Positions 58,911-64,000 of a DNA stretch of 64,000 bases are shown here, piece after piece. The stretch spans positions 62,001 to 126,000 of the forward strand of contig VWZF01005811.1 in NCBI GenBank assembly GCA_013396755.1. The letters are read 5' to 3'. Made by a program: the position numbers and the translations under genes. Every line of letters begins with the position of its first letter. Position 1 is the first letter of the stretch. Under the pieces are notes generated by a model. The model searched no databases and was not told the origin of the DNA. It was given only the letters and a program-made list of their open reading frames with translations. The DNA comes from Sclerurus mexicanus (lineage: Eukaryota > Chordata > Aves > Passeriformes > Furnariidae).

Positions 58911-59170
58911 AAGAACATAAGAACATGTTCTTTCTGCTCATTCTATATCAGACCAAAGTCACTTTCTCCAAATCTGAACTTCAGAAAGGCCTGAAGAGCA
59001 GCATCAAGACGCGTCACTTCCTCCTATGCTCTTGAACCTCCAGCTGCAGCCTCCTCCGAGATTGTACTGTGTAGGCACTTGTTCTCCAAGGCTTTCTGTT
59101 CCATAGAGATGTTCAGTCTCTTCTTGAAATGCAAACTTTTAGCACCGTTCTCTTCTGAAGGTCTCTGAGA
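58911..59170 (+). mobile_element. Possible very old CR1-type relic
   Basis: 'gcctaagaacataagaacat' followed by 'atatcagaccaaagtc' resembles the 'aacataagaa...gggtcagaccaaaggtcc' end of an ancient CR1 group common in reptiles and birds. 'gttcagtctcttcttgaaat' could be a later block. Similarity is from memory and weak, and the end is uncertain. Confidence 0.35.
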
Positions 59171-61426
59171 GAGAAGAGAGACACTCAGCTACCCAGAAAT
59201 TCCTGTCATTTCACAGGAGACATGTTCAGATCTGGGAAAGGAAGGGCACTGATGAGGTACGACATGCTGTAGAGATCTCCAGACTGGTAAATGAGTAATG
59301 GACGTGAGAAAAGGCTAACCAAAATGTTTGTTGTGGGATCTGTCTAGGAAGCAGCTAAACTTTCTAAGATAAAAACTGTGTAAATAAAATAAGGCTTAGT
59401 TGGTGTCAGTTATAGGAACAAAGTCCTGTGAGGTTTAAGAAGTCCTACCATGAGCTGGTGCATTTCACCCACTGAGCAAGAGAGGAAGTAACACCAAGCC
59501 AGCTAATCCAGAGTTGGCATCACCAGCATGACAAAAAATTTGCATTTTGATGCTTGTGTGCCTCACAGATCTCATAAGACCAGTTCAAACCTTGTGTGAC
59601 TCTTGAAGACCAGGGCATGCAGTCGATGGTTTTATGCTCAGGCTCAAAGGGAGCCAGTCAGTGCAGGCACAGAGCTCAGAATTCCAACCTCAGCTTTCCT
59701 GGCCATCCTCTAAGGACATTTCCTTTGTTCAGCTTTGGTGCCAGTGACTCAAACACTGCTGTTTGATTACAGCTCTGATTCCTTTGCCTTACCACTGGCT
59801 AATGCAGTTTTGCTGTTCTCCCCTCAAAGACATTTCAAAGGCAGTGGGTTGTGATTGTTGTACCTATCATTTCCTATCATCTCTTTCCCCAGCCATGGTC
59901 ATGTTTCATCTCTGCCGTAGTCCAAGTGCTGGGTGGAAACCTTGAGTGGGCAAGTGCTCAAAAGCCTTCCTGCCCCGAGGAGCTTTGGCACAGCCCATCC
60001 AAATTTGGAAGATGGATTATACCATGAGATTAATATTTGTACATATAACATGTTTGTGATTTTAGTCTCTTCTTAGTCATGATTTTGGCTTGTCTAATAT
60101 AATTTTTTTGGTTGGATACCAGAGCTGCCGTTGAAGGATAGTTCTGGTTCTTTGGTTTAACTCTTGGGAGCAGCTGTAGGATTTCTTTATTATAACTGCA
60201 GCTTTCTCAGAGCATTAGAGGATTAACATTTTCCATGATCAGTCAGTGATAAATTCAACACCAGAACAAACAAAGAAAACCTCAAAAAATCTGGCTCTAT
60301 CTTTCATTTTCGAATTGTCTGGGTTAAATTCTCCTATAGTAAAAATTGGCATTGCTCCTCTTTGGTGGAAAACCAGCCAGAATGGTGGTGCACAAGAAAC
60401 TGAGAGCTCCAGTAACCTGTTTGGTGTGTTCCCAGTGGAAGGGCAGCATTTGTCTGGCTCAGGGGTTGCTCAACCAACTCTGTTCAAATTTACTGGGTGT
60501 TGTACCTTCTGGTGGAAACTAGAAAACAAGGATGAAAAAGAATTTTTTCACTAGATCTGAATTATGAGCCCTCAAAAATTTTTTTCTGGCATGTTTATCA
60601 GTACACTTCCCTTTGGTTTCTTTGCTTCCTCAGTGTCTAAGAATGCTGGAGATGGAGACACAGAGTGGATTTGGTACTTGGTTTATCACATCGTTGTAAA
60701 TTGGCTTTGAGTGCTGTGAGACACTTGCATATAACCTTCACACAAAGGATTGGATTGGAAAGACTGTAAAATTTTCCAAATATTTTTGTACATCTACCAC
60801 ATCTTTGCCAATTTCTGTGCCCTGAGTGTGTCATGTCATAGAAGCACTCCAGCTATTTCTGTCTGCCCTTAATATTTTGTGCGTCATGAACCCTTATTAA
60901 TTAGGATATTAATTTCCATATGTAACTTTGGAACAATGCCATGCTGTGAAGTAGCTTTTCACACATGCCATTATTCTGGATTTGTTCACTGAACCCTCCC
61001 CCTGATGCTGTTTCTTACAGTGCATTTCAGGTAGAGTTTGGGGAATTAAATTTGGGTGGGGAGAACAGGAATTTTGGGAGGTTTTACAGAGTGTCAGGCT
61101 ATTTCTTAAAATGCTGTTGATCTATATTTATTATTTCTGGTTCCTGGGTACCAAATGATTTCTGAAGAGCTTTTTGTTTTTACTGCTGGAATTGCAATTT
61201 TCAAGAGAGTGTGTGCAAATGTACCTCCTGCTCACAGCAGTTCGTTAGGGGGGAACTGTCATGTGTCTGTCGTGTATTATCTCTTGCATATGGCTGATTT
61301 CTTGAACAATACCGGACTCATTTCTTCTACCTGACTAGATAAACAAGCTCCTTCAATGCTAGAACAATAAAAATAAATCAAAAACAACCATCCAGTTTAT
61401 GCAGAGCCAAGAACCAAATTTAGAAG
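59171..61426. other. Unannotated AT-rich DNA, no gene seen
   Basis: No recognised repeat. Frames are short. Confidence 0.55.
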
Positions 61427-61730
61427 GGGATGGAGAGAGACTATTTACAAGAGCATGTCATGCCAGGACAAGGGGGAATGGCTTCATTCTGACAGAGGAT
61501 AGATCAGATATGTGGAAAAAATCCTTCCCTGGTAGGGTGGGCAGGCCCTGGCACAGGGTGCCCAGAGAAGCTGTGGCTGCCCCATCCCTGAAAGTGTCCA
61601 AGGCCAGGTTGGACGGGGCTTGGAGCAACCTGGCTTAGTGGGAGGTGTCCCTGCCCATGGCAGGGGGTGGGACTGGATGATCTTTAAGGCCTCTTCCAAC
61701 CCAAATCTTCCTGTGATTCTGTGATTCAAT
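61427..61730 (+). mobile_element. CR1 LINE fragment, type A, ~300 bp
   Basis: 'gggatggagagagactattt', 'aggacaagggggaatggctt', 'aaaatccttccctggtaggg', 'gtgtccaaggccaggttgga', tail 'cctgtgattctgtgattcaa'. The terminal octamer is present about twice. Confidence 0.95.
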
Positions 61731-62106
61731 GTCCTTAGATGTGCTTACCAGTACCTGACACCTTTTCACAAAAATGTCCAGCAAGAACACAGATTATGGT
61801 GTGAAATCCCTGTTGGCTGCAGATTTCAGGAATCAATCCAAAGCAAAATCCTGTTCTACATTGCAGGTTTACATCCAGAAGTGAACGGCCATCCAAACAC
61901 CAGGGACAAGGGGAGTGGTGCTGCACAGTTTCAGGAGCAAAAGTTGTCCCACATCTCTTGTGTTGACATAAAGACCACTTTGATTCCTTGGGTAAACACG
62001 GGGCATCTTTGCAATCTGTAGGGTCAGGATAGAGCAGCTACAACCATGTTTATTGGGGAATATGAAACTTCTTTAATTTTCAGGTCAGTTTGGCATTTTG
62101 GAAAGA
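61731..62106. other. Unannotated DNA
   Basis: No gene or repeat seen. Confidence 0.5.
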
Positions 62107-62162
62107 GAATAAGGCACCTCTTTGACTTTTAAGTGAATAAGGCACCTCTTTGACTTTTAAGT
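62107..62162. repeat. Perfect 28-bp tandem duplication
   Basis: Bases 62107-62134 are repeated without a mismatch at 62135-62162; each unit starts 'gaataaggcacctctttgac'. The lack of any difference between the units indicates a recent duplication. Confidence 0.97.
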
Positions 62163-63944
62163 GATCTGAAGAGGAATGTACTTGATACAGGTGGTAAGAA
62201 TTATTCTTGGAGTTCTCAGATATTCCAGGCATACATCTATTTTCATCCCTCACAAGTGTATCCCAGGTGAGAGGGGTAGGGGCACCAATTACGAGGAAAG
62301 CCATTTTCCACAGTAGCAAAGGATCTGAAACAAGTCTTCTGCAGATTAAGCAGAACAATCTCCAGGGGTTTTGCCAAAAAAAATTTTCAGATTTCTTCAG
62401 GATTCTAGTCATGGTATGTGATCTGAAACATTTGCCAAGAATTCAGCAGAAAGAGAAAAGTTACCCTAACCCTGAAGGTTTGAACAGGGAGGTGGTTTGT
62501 GGCTTTCATGGGATTGCATCAGAAGTCTGATCTTCCCGGCAAAAGATATTCTCTTTGCAAACAATGAATCCCCTAAAACCACAAGTGCCATGAAGTCAAG
62601 CAGCATGTGGCTTGGATAGGAGCAAGCCAATTTGTCAACTTGGTTTCCTTCAAAGAGAAGGAAATAATGAGTGGAAAAACATTGAGATAAAAAAGAAAAA
62701 CCTCAGGATACTTGCTGCAGATGGATCCTCCCAAAGCAGAATAGAACCTCCCTTTTACTGAATGGAACTCCCCTGTATTTGCACTTAAACAGCATTACTA
62801 GGCAATCTGAATAATAGAGAGTTATAGTGTATGGTTATTTTTTGCCTGGCACTGGGAATGTTATTCTAGGTAATACAGTATTTTGTGGGAATTTCAATTT
62901 TGTTTTAGAATCCAGTCTAAATATTGTGATGAATTTCTAGCAGATAGTCTCAGTAGACAAATACTCTTTACGAGGTGAAACTACCGCTATGGATCTGGGA
63001 GTGACTGTGCTTGGCTCCTGATGTTTGGATCCCACAGGCAAGGCTGAGCATCCATCCCCATCTTACTATGTCATTCAAATTGGTCACAGGAGAAAAAATT
63101 ATTCTTTGAAGCAAAGATTTGTTTCTTTACCTACTATTACTAAACATGCCCAACACTGTCCTTTTCTCAACAGCAGTATTAAAAGCATTTGGAAAAGTAT
63201 TCACCAGTTTTACTTATTTAATTTCTGGTTGCTTTGCTCTTCAGGACATTGAAAACGGGACTTTTAAAAATATTCCAGTCTACAGAAAAGAGCATTGCCT
63301 CACCTAGACAGTACTTGCAATACTTGTGGGTGAAATTTTGGCTTCTTGAAGTTATGGAGGTAACAAGAATATTTAGGTATTGCCATAAAGATTTGGTGAA
63401 AGGTGCCCTCCACAGGAAAAGCAGAATTTCTCAGTGGCTTTGCTAAGATGGAAACAGGAAAACAGCTTTTTATTCTAAAAATAAACTGAGTAATGCAAGT
63501 CACGTTATTCTGCATGTGCAATGATGATGATTTCAGTCTGGAGGTTCTTTTTGCTGTCTCTGAAACTGAAATCTTCAAAGTCCCTCTTGCTGAAAAGTCA
63601 AATTTTCATAAATCATTGAAAGGTGAGCATCACACTGCAGTTTCTGCTCCCAGTTGCTTTAACTCAGGGAATTCCTCTTTCTTGTCTTTGAGCCTTCTTT
63701 GGTGTTGCCAGTTTAATTTCAAAATGTTTGAGTCTTGGTACAAGCATCAGGGAATTTCTGCCCACAACTTCATTGTTATCTTTAAGAAATTCCACAGAAC
63801 TTGTAGCAACAGAAATCAGCAGAGAGGTTAATTAACATCAGAGGAGACAATTGGAATTGATTTTAAGGATTTTAAGCAATCCTCTTTTGTGTAGGGTTTG
63901 CTCACACTGACCCTCTTCTTGGTTCACGTTGGCTCCACTTCATG
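62163..63944. other. Unannotated AT-rich DNA, no gene seen
   Basis: No recognised repeat or coding frame in 1.8 kb. Confidence 0.55.
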
Positions 63945-64000
63945 GATTCACAGAATCACAGAATATGCTGAGTTGGAAGGGACCCATAAAGATCATCAAG
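63945..64000 (-). mobile_element. CR1 LINE tail, type B, cut by window edge
   Basis: 'attcacagaatcacagaata' plus 'gctgagttggaagggaccca' is the type B CR1 tail on the minus strand, continuing beyond the window. Confidence 0.93.

Overview
This window looks like vertebrate nuclear DNA from a bird, most likely a songbird (Passeriformes). The evidence is its repeats. At least 21 copies or fragments of the avian LINE CR1 lie on both strands. There is one tRNA-Ile-headed SINE with a CR1-type tail, the architecture of the zebra-finch element TguSINE1. There are also several avian-type solo retroviral LTRs. No bacterial, plasmid or phage organisation is present. No protein-coding gene, exon chain, tRNA or rRNA gene could be supported. 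Open frames are short (199 codons at most) and overlap freely on both strands. Many of those that show up repeatedly are translations of the CR1 tail read backwards. The window is best read as an intergenic region or a long intron.

Layout. 0-10 kb: a CR1 at 0.7 kb, an LTR with TATA box and polyadenylation signal at 3.4-3.9 kb, a second LTR (7.6-7.8 kb) set into a CR1 next to a one-base assembly gap, and a third LTR (8.69-9.28 kb) with clean 5-bp target duplications around an unsequenced core. 10-20 kb: CR1 copies at 10.8 and 18.0 kb, a decayed LTR with ~45-bp internal tandem units (13.1-13.9 kb, minus strand) and a poorer relative at 16.4-16.7 kb. 20-34 kb: CR1 copies at 23.5, 26.1, 27.4, 29.5, 32.8 and 33.7 kb, and at 30 kb a second copy of the 8.7-kb LTR in opposite orientation with its own target duplication. 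34-50 kb: TA/TG microsatellite, CR1 copies at 34.9, 38.3, 40.3, 43.6, 48.0 and 49.9 kb, and a complete 460-bp LTR with 5-bp target duplication at 49.25-49.71 kb. 50-64 kb: the tRNA-derived SINE (51.5 kb), a T/G-rich low-complexity tract (53.8 kb), CR1 copies at 54.1, 56.5, 58.3 and 61.4 kb, a perfect 28-bp tandem duplication (62.1 kb), and a CR1 running off the right edge.

Two CR1 tail types dominate. Type A has the tail wording 'cccaaccattctatgattctatg', with variants. Type B has a body beginning near 'gcaggcactgatctctgctc' and a tail ending in 'actcagcatattctgtgattc'. Sequence between repeats is ordinary AT-rich DNA. A few stretches look like candidate conserved non-coding DNA, but that cannot be tested from one sequence. 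The strongest observations are the inverted pair of solo LTRs with sequence gaps in the same place, the LTR inside a CR1 at a collapsed gap, and the SINE-CR1 pairing. I found no new multi-gene system here.
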